A model generated the notes under the pieces. It was not told where the DNA came from, searched no databases, and saw only the letters and a program-made list of their open reading frames with translations. From Inia geoffrensis (lineage: Eukaryota; Chordata; Mammalia; Artiodactyla; Iniidae), in NCBI GenBank assembly GCA_036417435.1, contig CM070905.1, positions 22,855,592 through 22,919,591 of the forward strand: a DNA stretch of 64,000 nucleotides, in the 5' to 3' direction. The translations under genes were made by a program, and so were the position numbers. Shown here one piece after another: positions 22,725 through 33,419 of the stretch. How positions within the stretch are numbered: the first letter of the stretch is position 1; every line of letters starts with the position of its first letter.

Positions 22725-23617
22725 CACATGAAAAGATGCTCGACATCATTAGTTATCAAGGAAATGCCATTTGAAACCACGAGGAGATGTAGCTTCACAC
22801 CCTCTAGAAGGCTAAAATGAAAAAGACCGGCCAATCAAGTGTTGGCAAGGATGTGGAGCAACAGGAACTCTCAACTGGTGGCAGCACGTTGATAGTTTCA
22901 AATTGCCATATGATGGGAGTACTCATACCTCAGAAACCAACAGAGGCTACAAATCAGGGCTTCCCTCCATTCCAAAGGGCTGGTTGTTAAACATTTACCA
23001 GTGTAATTTCTGATGGAAACATGCCCATAAAGAGACTTGTACATGAATGTTCATAGTAACATAGTATTCATGAGAGCCTCAAATTGGAAATAACCCAAAT
23101 GTCGACCACCTGGTGAATGGATGAACAACCTGTGGTACATCTAGGCAACGGAATATGACTCAGCAATAGAAAGGAGTGAACTAGTAATACACATAACAAC
23201 ATGGGTGAATCTCAAAGGCATTATGCTAAGTGAAAGCAGCCAGATTCAAAAGATTACATATCATATAATTGCATTTAGATGAAATTCTAGAAAAGGCAAA
23301 ACTACAGTGATAGAGAGCAGATTAGTGGTTGCCAGGGGTTGGAGATGGGGTGGGGGTAGGGAGGCAGGGGAAGGAGGTTGACCTGGAAGAGGCATGAGGG
23401 AAATTTTAGGGGTGATCAAAATGTTCTAGGGCTTCCTGGTGGCACAGTGGTTGAGAGTCCACCTGCCGATGCAGGGGACACGGGTTCGTGCCCCGGTCCG
23501 GGAAGATCCCACATGCCGCGGAGCGGCTGGGCCCGTGAGCCACGGCCGCTGAGCCTGCGTGTCCGGAGCCTGTGCTCTGCAATGGGAGAGGCCACGACAG
23601 TGAGAGGCCCGCGTACT

Positions 23618-23653
<36 letters not shown>

Positions 23654-23775
23654 CTATATCCTGACTGTGGTGGTGGTTACATGGGTGCATATACTTGTCA
23701 AAGCTCATCTAATTGTATGCTTAAATTGATTAATTGTATTGTACGGAAATTATACCTCAACAAAATTGTCCAAAA
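22725..23775 (+). repeat. L1 fragment: end of ORF2 and 3' UTR, split by a SINE
   Basis: Begins agatgctcgacatcattagt, a conserved L1 ORF2 end region. It continues through tgttggcaaggatgtggagc, ggatgaacaacctgtggtac, agattagtggttgccagggg and aattatacctcaacaaaatt. Interrupted by the SINE at 23429-23650. Many stops; not functional. Confidence 0.82.
23429..23650 (+). repeat. CHR-type SINE, GC-rich body form, long A tail
   Basis: Full-length copy inserted in an L1 3' UTR, flanked by gttcta on both sides (23423-23428 and 23651-23656). About 30 uninterrupted A at the end suggest a young copy. Confidence 0.93.
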
Positions 23776-23779
23776 AAAA

Positions 23780-25600
23780 CCAATACCAAAACTTACCCAT
23801 TCTGTGTCCCACTGCTTTAGGTCCTTCTCTCTGCTGACATATATGGGATCCTGGTGGGTTCACGGGCTGCAGAACCAATCTTAGGGAAAACTCCTTACCT
23901 GATGTCTACAGGATAGGCCGATGGGAAAGCGATTCTGAAGCAGGAGAGGTACCTCAAGTTACACCTCCTCCGAGGTAGGCCAGGGCCTGCTGGAGTCAGG
24001 GAGGGCAAGACTGGGCACAGGCTACTGTCCCTTTCAGTGGCCATCCTTGCCACCTTCTGCCCCCCACATGAAGTCACTAACCTGTGGAGCTGACTGACAA
24101 AACTTATGTTTCCCCCAAAGCCTAGTGGAACTGAGAGAACTGGGGTCATTGACGCTTAGAGGAAAGATGATGGGAGGGGGGTGAGGGCAGGGAGGGACCA
24201 GGACCATGTCATTATTTACCACGTGTGCTTAGAGGGTTAGCATATGGCAGATAATAACCAGCTGTTCTCTGTCGGTTCCAGATGGATTCAGAGAAAAATG
24301 GCCTTCGTTGGTAGCATGAAAGACTTAGGTGGGCCACAGTGATGAACTTCCTGAGAGAGTTCTTGAGAAAGTGGACATGTGTGTGCTCACCCACGTAGGT
24401 GCGTGTGTGTGAGGGCTCATGCGTGTTGTAAAACCAGAGCAGGGGAAGCAGGCACTGGGTGTACATAACTCCTTTCTCTGGAACACTTCAGGAATTGGAA
24501 AGACAAACCTCATTCTGAAATGAGCCTGGGTCCCTCTGGGCTGGGGACAGAGCGATGGCCTCAGACCCTTTCTCTAGGTACCTTGGAGGGCAATTAGCTA
24601 GCTTGTCCATCAGTAAGACCCCCCAAACCAGAAGTCTGTGGAGCCAGATGGGTACTCACTTCCACAGCCCGACCCCCCTTCCAGACGGCCCTGTGCACTC
24701 TCTTCCCCATTAGTGCAGAAAGACCATCCATCACCAGCAGGGATGGTGATGTCACAGCTGCAGGGCTCCGAGTGCACAGGAAGACTGCTCCAACCCCTCC
24801 AAGGTGCTAAATCATTCATGGGGTAGAGAGCCCGGGTGGCAGGAGATTTACTGCTGAGGAAACACTTTAGGGACTAGTGGAAATCAATTCTTTAAAGAGA
24901 TCCCATCAGCTAGCAGGTGGCCTAAGGCTGAGGCTTGGGCGTGTGATAGGGACCCAGTGAAGTGGGAACTGGCAGGGGTCGGGGGCAGCTTCCCAATTCC
25001 AAAGCGGAGGATGGAAGGGAGACCAAGGCTTGGGGCCCAGGGTAGGTCCAAAGTGAAGGCAGATTCCCAGCACCCTGGGTCGGGTGGGGGGTGTAATGGG
25101 AGGGGGGCTCGCAGATCTCCAGCTCTGGCTCACATACTCCTCCTGTCACTCCTTATGGGGCTTCCGTGCCCGTACCCACAGGGACGCTGCAGGTGAATAA
25201 GACAGAATAAGGAACATTGTTGGAATGTGTTTGCTGAGACTCTTGGCTCTTCGATCTTGGACTACCTCATCCCAACCAGTCCCTGCCGGAAGGGGAGTTC
25301 TAGGCCAACTTTGGTTTCTCTGAAGTGGAAGTTGGAGCATTCCCTGGCATTCATCTTCTTGTCTCAAAGAGAATGTGAGCTCCTAGAATGCCCAAACAGT
25401 CTGTTTTATGATGTAGAATTCCAGGACTTGATTCAGCTCCTGGGGTACCATGTGTTAATTTATGTGACATCCAGAAGCAGCCTGGGACTCCTGCTGCCCC
25501 ACACCATGCAGCACACAGTGGGAGCTTCATATCCAGCACAGTAGGGCTCTTCTGGTCCAAGTCCAGCCCAGCTCATTTCTATAGCCACAGCATACTTCCT
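23780..25600. other. Intergenic, nothing recognised
   Basis: No repeat, RNA or protein recognised. Short frames only. Confidence 0.4.
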
Positions 25601-25610
25601 CCACGTGTCT

Positions 25611-25940
25611 GTTTCTTTTGGCTGTGTTGGGTCTCTGTTGCTGCGCGCGGGCTTTCTCTAGTTGTGGTGAGCGGGGGCTACTCTTTGTTGCGGTGTGCGG
25701 GCTTCTCATTGCAGTGGCTTCTCTTGTTGCAGAGCGTGGGCTTTAGGTGCGCAGGCTTCAGTAGTTGTGGCACACGGTCTCAATAGTTGTGGCTCGCGGG
25801 CTCTAGACTCGCGGGCTCTAGAGCACAGGCTCAGTAGTTGTGGCGCATACATGTGGGATGTTCCCAGACCAGGGCTCGAACCGGTGTCCCCTGCATTGGC
25901 AGGCAGATTCTTAACCACTGTGCCACTAGGGGAGTCCCCC
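25611..25940 (-). repeat. CHR-type SINE, long 'caactactga' form
   Basis: Inverted, near full length, with flanks tccacgtgtct (25600-25610) and tccatgtgtct (25941-25951). Extra ctctagactcgcgggctcta units near 25800 are part of the long body. Confidence 0.92.
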
Positions 25941-26010
25941 TCCATGTGTCTTGAAAAAGAAAAACGAAGGGATGAAGGAGAAAAGGAACAGTATTTTTAG
26001 ATCAGCTTTG

Positions 26011-26106
26011 GGAATGCAATTTGAAACCACAAGGAGATGTAGCTTCACACCCTCTAGAAGGCTAAAATGAAAAAGACTGGCCAATCAAGTGTTGGCAAGG
26101 ATGTGG
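26011..26106 (+). repeat. Internal L1 fragment, near-identical to 22761-22856
   Basis: 96 bases differing from 22761-22856 at four positions, two of them CpG-type changes. It has no L1 3' end, A tail or target-site duplication of its own. See findings. Confidence 0.85.
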
Positions 26107-26109
26107 CAA

Positions 26110-27350
26110 GCAGACATAGCTCTAGGGTTTCCTTTACAGATGAGGAAACTGAAGCCTAGAGGGGGAATGGACTTGTCCAAAGTCCATGAGATGGGAAAGT
26201 GGAAAGAGAAAAGACCCCCCAGAAGTCATGCTGAGCAGTTTCCACCTCCCTTGAGATGACCTCGGTCATTGCTAGCTAAAAGGGGTGATGTCGAGCAGGC
26301 AGCTGTGATGGAGAGAAAGAGACCGGGAGAGCTTCTGGTCCTTGTCGTGCCGCCTGGCTCCTCTGCAAGATGGGTCTCACTGTGCTGCAGGGGGATTCCT
26401 GTGGGACCCTGGTTGTGACTACAGTCTGTACCCTGGCTCATTTATTCACTCAAACACATATTTATGGAGGGCCTTCCAAGAGTCGGGCATGGGGATACAG
26501 CCGTGAACAAGACAGATGTGGCCCTTGCCTTCCTGAAGCTTGCATGTTATGTTACCTGGGACTAGTGCTAAAGGCCGGGTCAGGTAATCCCCCCAATCCA
26601 ATCCACCCAAGGAGGCTGGGCCCAGCCCTGATCCAGCTCTACAGGGTGCTCATAGCAGCTCCACATCCTTGACTCAGGCCAAAGGCTGCTTCCTACAGTA
26701 GGGACCCCACAGTTTGCAGGGCAGGGCTTCCACTTACTGTATAAGCTGTATCTTCACCACTTTGGCCAGCCCCTCCCTCAGCTGCCCTCAGTCTCAGGAG
26801 GGCCGGTCTGAACTGGTTCCCACAGGGCAGGGGCCAATGCTGGACTCTGGTTCTAGGTAGAGCTTTGTGTGAAAAGCAGACTCCAGGAGAATCAAAGAGA
26901 TTCAGGAATTCCTGATTTGCCCAGTCGCTACTCCCCACAGCCCTGCATCATCTAGGGCAGGGGGGAATCTTGGCTTGCAGCCCTTGTAGCTAGGGACCCA
27001 AGATACCCTCCTTCTAGACATCCCAGCACTTGCTTTGTGCCCACCCCTCAGGTTTGTCCCCAGGAAAATCTCTGCAGCTTTGCAGGTCCCCTCAGCCCCC
27101 CGCCCTTGGCTAGATGCCCAAGCCCACCTAGGGGACCCGGGTGTTTCTGAGGCCAGGAGCTCCGGCGGGCGGTGCGGGGGGAGTGCACCCTCAGTATTCC
27201 TTTCTTAACCACCGTTCTAGGAGCTCTCCCTGGATCCGCCCAGCTCAGCCCAAAGGAAGAAACCCCAGGCAAGCAGCCAGAGAAGTGTGCTCTGGTCGCG
27301 GCTCTGGCCCCAATTAGGGGCCTAGCTGGGTCTCTGATCCCTCCTGTGAG
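26110..27350. other. Intergenic, old repeats
   Basis: 26130-26210 is a reverse MIR relic (acagatgaggaaactgaagc). 26435-26560 matches a common old mammalian repeat (tttattcactcaaacacata... ggggatacagccgtgaacaa...). Nothing coding. Confidence 0.45.
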
Positions 27351-27379
27351 AAAACTGAGGGGTTGGGTCAGATCAACCT

Positions 27380-27660
27380 CCACAGCCCTGGGAAGGTCGG
27401 AGGGGACGCGCGGCAAACCAGATGGACCCCAAGGCCGACAGCGAGTGTCCGCGAAAATGCGGAGGCTGAGAGGAACCCGAGCGGGGGCCGGCTGGGCGCA
27501 TGGGCGCAGGGCGTCCGGGAAGCGGCTGCGGGGAAGCGCGCACCGCAGGGAAAGGGCTCAGGGGGTGCGCGCCGGGAGACGCCTCCCGCTAGGAGCGAGA
27601 GAGGAAGGACGCCGCGCCCCTGAACGGAACGCCTCGCGCCCTCCACAGCTGTCTGCGAGC
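27380..27660. other. CpG-rich patch
   Basis: Many CpG dinucleotides (for example cgcgcaccgc, gtgcgcgccgggagacg), unlike the flanks. The frames across it (27172-27705 + and 27368-27826 -) are long only because stops are rare at high GC. No TATA, CCAAT or splice donor that I would defend. Confidence 0.6.
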
Positions 27661-28589
27661 TGGGAAAAGACCATTTCGTGCCCGTGCAGGAGCTCCGGGC
27701 TCTGAACCAAGAAAGGCGGACAGCCTGACCCCCTCGAATTGGGGTGGTGACTGCAAATCTAATTTGGGAGGACGAAAAAGAACTGTCCCCTGAACAAATA
27801 CTTTGCAGCTTCCAAAGCGCTTGCAAAAAAACATTTCGTTATTCGATTCCCGCAGCAGTTCTCTGACTTGAACAAGCTCCCAATTTACAGTTGAAGAAAC
27901 GCTTAGAAAGGTCAGGCAGGCGCCTAACAAACACAGACGTGTTAAGTGGTTAAAAATGCAGATTCTTCTAATTTGAGACAATTAAATCCTCACTCTCTGA
28001 AGCATCCCAAAACAGAAATACAGATAAAAGCATTTGCCTGGTTTGGGGGCTGAATTATTCAGTTAAATTCTGCTTTGGACGTAGGAAGTGAAACATAGCC
28101 CGTGGCCCAAACCATTTCTGGGTCACCGACCTTTGGATAATCTGCTGAAGGCCTCGGGACCCCTCCCCCACCAACTGCAGACACAATCTCTCACAGAACC
28201 TCGGAGTTCCCGAGCCCTGGAGACATCCCCGGGCCTCGGATTGGGGGTGGGAAGCTAGATTTCTAGCCAGGAGAGACCCTGGCCGAGCCCTGGCCCACAG
28301 GGCTCCTCTCCAGGGCCAGGCACCGATTTTCTCCCTCTTTTCTCCAGAAGGAAAGTGCGGTGGGTGTTCTCAGCTTATTTCGCAGAAGAGGAAACCGAGG
28401 CTGTACTCAACCCCAAGCGGTGAGCTCCCACCCAGTGCTCGGTCCCCTATCCCCAGCTGCCTCCTCCGCTGACTCCGGTCAAGGACGCCTCTGAGGTGGG
28501 CGCTCAAGCCTTGGCTGCCACCGGGGCCAAACTCAGCCGGGGTGTCACCTGGTGGGAAGGTGGAAGACGGAATGCTGCAAAACTGCACT

Positions 28590-28740
28590 GGCCGTGCCCG
28601 CTAGCTCCCCTCCCCCGGTCGCCCTCGCTCTGAGCACGCGTTCTGGACCCGCATCGCCCCGGAGCCGAGAACCCCGAGGCGCCCGCCCCGCCCCCCGTCT
28701 CTCTCCGCCCTCCGCGCCCCAGTTCGCTGTCTCTCGGGCT
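28590..28740. other. Second small CpG-rich patch
   Basis: Dense CpG and C runs (ccgccccgccccccgtctct). It is followed directly by AT-rich L1-derived sequence. A possible distal regulatory element or degraded island; no gene seen. Confidence 0.5.
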
Positions 28741-28794
28741 CAGCTCGCTCTCTCTGCGATTGACTCCTCCAGGCTTCAGCATCCCGAATCAGAT

Positions 28795-29200
28795 TTTTAA
28801 AAAAAGAATTCCTGCAGTTTCTTTTTTAACTGAAAGTTTAATACAACCATGTGGTAAACACATACACTTCAGATAGTCCAGAAAGACGTACAGCAGAAAG
28901 TCCCCTGCTCTCTGGCCCCCGGTTCTCCTACACGGAAACCACCCCTATTTGCTGTGTCTTGGGTCTCCGGGCAGAGGATTTTTGCGCACAAAAGAACCGA
29001 CACCTAGACACCCCCTCATTTATATTTTTACACAAACAGAAGCCCATGTGTCCTTTGCGTTTTTCACTTAACATCCAGGATATTTTCCAGAATATATAAC
29101 GACTATATCTTTTTTCCTCACTCTTTTTAAAAGCTAGATAGATTCATTTCTATGACAGGATCGCTTTTCACTTGTCTATTTTTCTCGTTGTTTCTCCATC
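28795..29200 (-). repeat. Old L1-derived sequence, reverse orientation
   Basis: The + strand reads gtggtaaacacatacacttc, cccggttctcctacacggaa, tatatttttacacaaacaga, gcgtttttcacttaacatcc, a familiar old L1 pattern in reverse. AT-rich island in GC-rich DNA. Confidence 0.6.
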
Positions 29201-29704
29201 CTTTCATTCACTCCCCGCCCCCAGCCCGAGCTGAATCTTGGGGGTTCCCTGCCCTTTGAGAACCTTACAGAGACATTGTGCTGCTCGAAGAAAAAACGCA
29301 CAAACGCACAAGCACACCGTTTTTCGAAAAATGTCGGGGGATTAGTTGGGTTTCGAACACCCCTGCTAGTGTCGACCGAAGCACATCACATCTAAGATTC
29401 TAGAACAAAGCCCCGAGGGCTGGGCCTGGGCTAAGATCGAAAAACAGCGCTGCGGCTCCCCCAGGGGACTGGAGCCCCCGGCACGTGGCCCTGGCGCAGC
29501 GTGGGTGGTGGTGGTGGTGGCGAGATCTCGAGGGCGGCGAGGAGCCTGGGATGCGGTGGCGGGGTGGGGCACCAGGAAGGCATCCCACAGGCCGGGATGC
29601 AGGGTCCGCGCTAGTAATAATACGGGGTCTGTAGTTGGCAGAGATCTAGGGGTCACGAAGTACGCGCGTGCCTACACGTGCATTCTTTTTCTTCCTGAGA
29701 GGTG

Positions 29705-29805
29705 GGAGTCACTCTAACCATTTTGCAAATGGGGAAACTGAGGCTCTGAGAAGTGAAGTGAATCACTGAAGAACGCCCAGCTGGTAACTAGCGCGCAGGA
29801 GGACC
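29705..29805 (-). repeat. MIR
   Basis: Reverse core: ccattttgcaaatggggaaa, ctgaggctctgagaagtgaa, then gcccagctggtaactagcgc. Confidence 0.75.
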
Positions 29806-30867
29806 CAAAGCCGGGGCTCGGTCTCACTGGGGAGTACTAGTTACGCATGTCATGGGGCGGAGAGCCAGGGTCAGCGCCGGGACCCGACCAGTCCGAGCGA
29901 GGCTAGTGACAGAATTGCCCCCGTCAGGGCGGGTCTAGGTGGGGGTGGGAGGCCTGCCTCCCACACACCCCGCCCCCCAGCTCTGCCTTGTAGAGTGGGA
30001 AGAGAGCGAGAGGCCAAGGGTTGATGGATGACCTCTTCGCTCAACATCTTCAGCACAACGGGAACTGCCATGGAGGGGTCGAGGTTGGGGGTAAGGGAAG
30101 CAGAGTGGAGCAAGGGCCAGGAAAAGAACTAAGATGGCCAGAGTGGAAAGTCGAGACGCCAAGAGAAAGAAGAGCCGTGTCCGGGGTCAGAGCTAAGGGC
30201 GCCGAGTCCTCCAGGTTGGAGTAAGCAAGGCAGTCCTTCCTAAAAATGTAGGGGTCCTTCCTAAAGCCCGACCCGAGGGTCGGGGAACCCAAAACTAAAC
30301 GCGGATGCACGGCTTCGGGCGGAGACGGATGTCGGTGGCGAAGCGGAAAGGGTCTCTGAAGGGGGCGGACGCCGCCGCGGGCCAAACAGACGTCGGACCT
30401 GCTGAGGGAAGGCAGGAAGCGGGCGTAGGGTGCGCGGGACAGAGCATTAAAGTGAGGACCTGAGGTCGGCCGAAGCCACCTCCTCCCCCGCCTGCGCCAG
30501 GAGCCGAAAGGGATCCGGGGTATCGGGTCCCCAGGGGCCGCCCCTTCACCGTCGAGGTCCAGCTCCGGTTACCGGCCCGGCCTGCTCCCTAAAATATGTA
30601 TGAGCACTTGCGGGTGCAGTTTCGCTGCCCCTCCCGGAGTGGGGCTGGGGGCGTCGGGGTGCTCGGGGAACCACGGGGGGAGAAAGCAACGCTGGCTCCT
30701 GAGGCCGGGGCCGTCTCGACTTTCAGCCGCGCATTTAAGAAAAGGTGGAAACTGGATCCGTCTCGGCTGCGCCCCCGCCCTGCCAGCCCCGACGGCCGGA
30801 CCGCGCGGCCCGGTGGCTCGCTTTGCGCTGTTTGGTGTCTGGTTCTCAACAGCAGGTGAATGGGCTC

Positions 30868-30911
30868 GGGCGGGGCGCGCCGCGCACGGGAGGCGGGGCG
30901 CGCGCTATAAA
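30868..30911 (+). promoter_or_regulatory. TATA-containing core promoter with GC boxes
   Basis: GC boxes gggcggggc (30868-30876) and aggcggggc (30891-30899) precede ctataaag (TATAAA at 30906-30911). A start site would be expected near 30936. An E-box caggtg lies at 30853-30858. TATA boxes inside CpG islands are uncommon by chance at this GC content, so I take the arrangement seriously. Activity is unproven. Confidence 0.6.
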
Positions 30912-30935
30912 GGGGGCACTGCAGCCTGCGGGGGC

Positions 30936-31027
30936 CACTCGAAGCCGGCAGGGCCTGCGCTCCCGCTCTGCGGTCCCAGGCACACCGCGAGCTTACCACC
31001 CAGCATCCTGCAGTCCTCGGGGACCAG
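30936..31027 (+). ncRNA. Candidate first exon A of the microRNA host transcript
   Basis: It lies between the expected TATA-directed start (about 30936) and a consensus splice donor, ggaccag|gtaggg, at 31027/31028. It has no ATG, which fits a non-coding leader exon. It would lead a + strand transcript reaching pre-miR-183 6.5 kb downstream. Both ends are inferred; no acceptor partner was identified. Confidence 0.4.
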
Positions 31028-32535
31028 GTAGGGCGCGGATGGGGACTCAGCTAGGGAAGTTCAGGGCGACCTGGCTGGGTGAGGGAACGCGTGCGGGCCG
31101 GGGAGGGGTTAATGTAGAGCCAATCACCTCCCCCCTTTGGCCTGTTGGGCCCTGTGCCTTGCTCCTGATCTCCCCAGTCCCGGCCCTGGCGCACTGCGCC
31201 CCATCTCTGGCTGCGCTGAGAGCGACACCGAGGCTGCGCGACTCGCCTGGCCAGCGCGCCTGGGGTGGGGGTCTTGCCTCCTCCTCTGGCTGCGACAACC
31301 AGGGCCGGAGCAGGCCCCACCCAGAAGTCGGACCTATTGAAGGGTTCGTATTAGCACGAGCACTCTCGGGCCCTCCCGGCACGGAAGGGGCGGAGGTGGG
31401 AAGGACCGTAGACCTCCACCCCCATCCCACCACCACTGCCTACTCCCTTCCTTCGCTCGAGCCCAGGGCACGGTGCTAACGGTCTTCCATCTTAATACAA
31501 GAGACCTTTAGATTTGATGGGGCACCGGCCTGGAACCTTCATTTTTAGGGGCTTCTCAACCGCCAGACATTCAGTTGTCGATCGGGAGAACTAGGAGCTA
31601 AACGGGAGGAGGTCGGATTAACGTTTTATTTTAATCTTGTTTTGTACCGTGGTTGCCGTCTGGGGCAGCCAGGCGGGGCTGAGACAGGGAAGGGCGCCCC
31701 AAACAGCAGCGGGTGGGGGCGTACGGGTGTTCAGGATGCTGGGGAGGGAGGAAGAGGCCACCCCAGCGCTGACAGCCCGGGAGTCTCCTAGCCCCTGCCC
31801 CGCCCCTCGGAATGCTCCGGGTGGTGTCCGAGCGAAGGACGGCTGAAAAGGATCTAATCCACGCCCGCGCCCCAGCATTTGCCCGCCCCGCCCCCTCCTG
31901 GGGGAGCCATTGCCGCTGTGGGGGGGGGAGGAAGGGGGATGGGAACGGGTCTGGGGGCGGCTCCCCTCCCCTCCCCCTTCTGGGACAGGCAGCCTTTGTT
32001 CACGGCGGCGGCAGTGGCCAGACACCTGTGGGGCCGCAGAGCTGCCCGAGCGCAGGTGGGTGAGGCCGTGGCGTAAGCCCCTCGTACCCACTCCAGCCCT
32101 GCGCCCCCGGCGGGTCCAATGAGACAACTCAGCCTTGCGCACCTTTCTGCGGGGGAGAGTGCGGAGATCCGTCCAGCGGCCCCACAGTGCGTCCCAGCTC
32201 CAAACGCACTTCCCTTCCCCCAGTCCAGGATCGGATTTCCAAGCTTGCTTGCTACGCTACACACACCTCGGCTAGCTCCCGGATCAGAGGGCGGTGGGGT
32301 GGCAGGGCGCTGGGGCGCACCTCGGCCAGCTGCACCCTGGCCTGAAGGCAGGAGGCAAGGAGAGAGGGCGGACGGCAAGACCCCTTGTGTCCAGACCCGG
32401 ACGAGTTGGGCGAGCAGGCGGGGCTCCCGGCGTCTCCGCAGTCCCGTCGGGCGTTCCCTGCGCTGTGCACCAACCGGAGCCACATTCAAGGTGAATCATC
32501 CCGGGCCCGCCCCCTGCCCCTCCCCCGCCTCACGG

Positions 32536-32583
32536 CACCTGAGCCAATGGCGCGGCGCAGGGGGCGGGCGGGGCTCGGGGCGG
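32536..32583 (+). promoter_or_regulatory. E-box / CCAAT / GC-box promoter group
   Basis: cacctg (32536-32541) overlaps the approach to ccaat (32544-32548), followed by ggggcgggc (32561-32569) and ggggcgg (32577-32583). CACCTG is the site class bound by ZEB1, and ZEB1 is reported to repress the miR-183 cluster in human cells. The distance to pre-miR-183 (5.0 kb) is close to the human promoter distance as I remember it. More CACCTG/CAGGTG sites lie at 32023, 32053, 32765 and 33076. Confidence 0.6.
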
Positions 32584-32599
32584 TAAACCCTCCCAGAGT

Positions 32600-33055
32600 C
32601 ATTATCTCTGCGCTCGGCGTAGCCCCTGCACCTCTGCGCCGGAGCCTGCGAGCCTCTTTCTGGCCTCGCCGTCCAGGGCACCCTGCGCACACTTTTCCTC
32701 GGGCTTCGGGGCCCCCATGCCTCTCCTGTCCTACCCCGCCTGCCGCGCGGAGGCGGCTCCTCCTCAGGTGGCCGGGCCGGGGCCTCCCCCAGCAGACCTG
32801 TCACCCGACACCCAGGAAGCGCGCGGCCCCATCCCGGCTCCTCTTTGTTCCCCCGCCGGGCTCCGCGCTCGGGCGCCGCCGCCTCCAGCGTCGCGCTGTG
32901 GAGGTTCGGGGCGCCGCCTTCGGTGCGGCCCGGGCGCGCCTTGGGTTCCGTCCACTGGCCCGCTCCGAACCAGGGTACTTTTTGCCTCGTTTCTCCGGTA
33001 TGGACTCCTCGCGGAGCTGGGAGGCGGCGGCGCGCCCAGCCCGGAGCCGGCGCAG
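32600..33055 (+). ncRNA. Candidate first exon B of the microRNA host transcript
   Basis: It starts shortly after the CCAAT/GC-box group (start approximate) and ends at a strong donor, gcgcag|gtgagt, at 33055/33056. A frame at 32385-33059 crosses it with one ATG at 33001, but its 18 codons before the donor resemble no known protein, so I favour a non-coding exon. Alternative: the 5' exon of an unknown lncRNA independent of the microRNAs. Confidence 0.4.
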
Positions 33056-33419
33056 GTGAGTGTCCGGGGCGGGGCCAGGTGGAGCCAGCGCCGGGAGAGG
33101 AAGAGAAGGTGGAGGCGGGCGCCTTGGGGCGAGCAGTGCTAGAACCCGAGTTGCGGGCGGGTGGCCGGGCAGGCAGGGGCTGCCCGGCGCGGGCGGCCTT
33201 CGGGGATGACGCGGCAGTGCGGCCTTCTGGCTCTCCCGCGCCTTCCGGAGTCGCCCACGCGACCCCGAGGTCCCGGGTCCCCCAGTGGAGATTGATGTGA
33301 GCCCAGGGCAGTGCCCCGGACTTGGGGCGGCAGCGCGGCTTGAGGGCGGCTGGTGTTTAGCGAGGTGCTTATCGGCGCGGGCCCGCGCACCTCCCTGGGG
33401 AATCGAGCGGGGGTCATGT

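Noticed and set aside
1..27000. Search for UBE2H, the expected next gene on the left
   Set aside because: No UBE2H exon or UTR recognised. By human spacing (roughly 55 kb from the cluster) it would lie outside the window.
27496..27508. gcgcatgggcgca resembling an NRF1 binding site (possible autoregulation)
   Set aside because: One extra base breaks the required GCGCA-YGCGC spacing. Too weak to call.
30745..31479. 244-codon + strand frame in the CpG island
   Set aside because: It crosses the TATA box and the candidate donor, overlaps equally long frames on both strands and resembles no protein. Open only because stops are rare at high GC.
32385..33059. 224-codon + strand frame near the second promoter
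   Set aside because: Starts upstream of the CCAAT box, so it could not be translated from that promoter as a whole. Arg/Ala/Pro-rich composition follows GC content.
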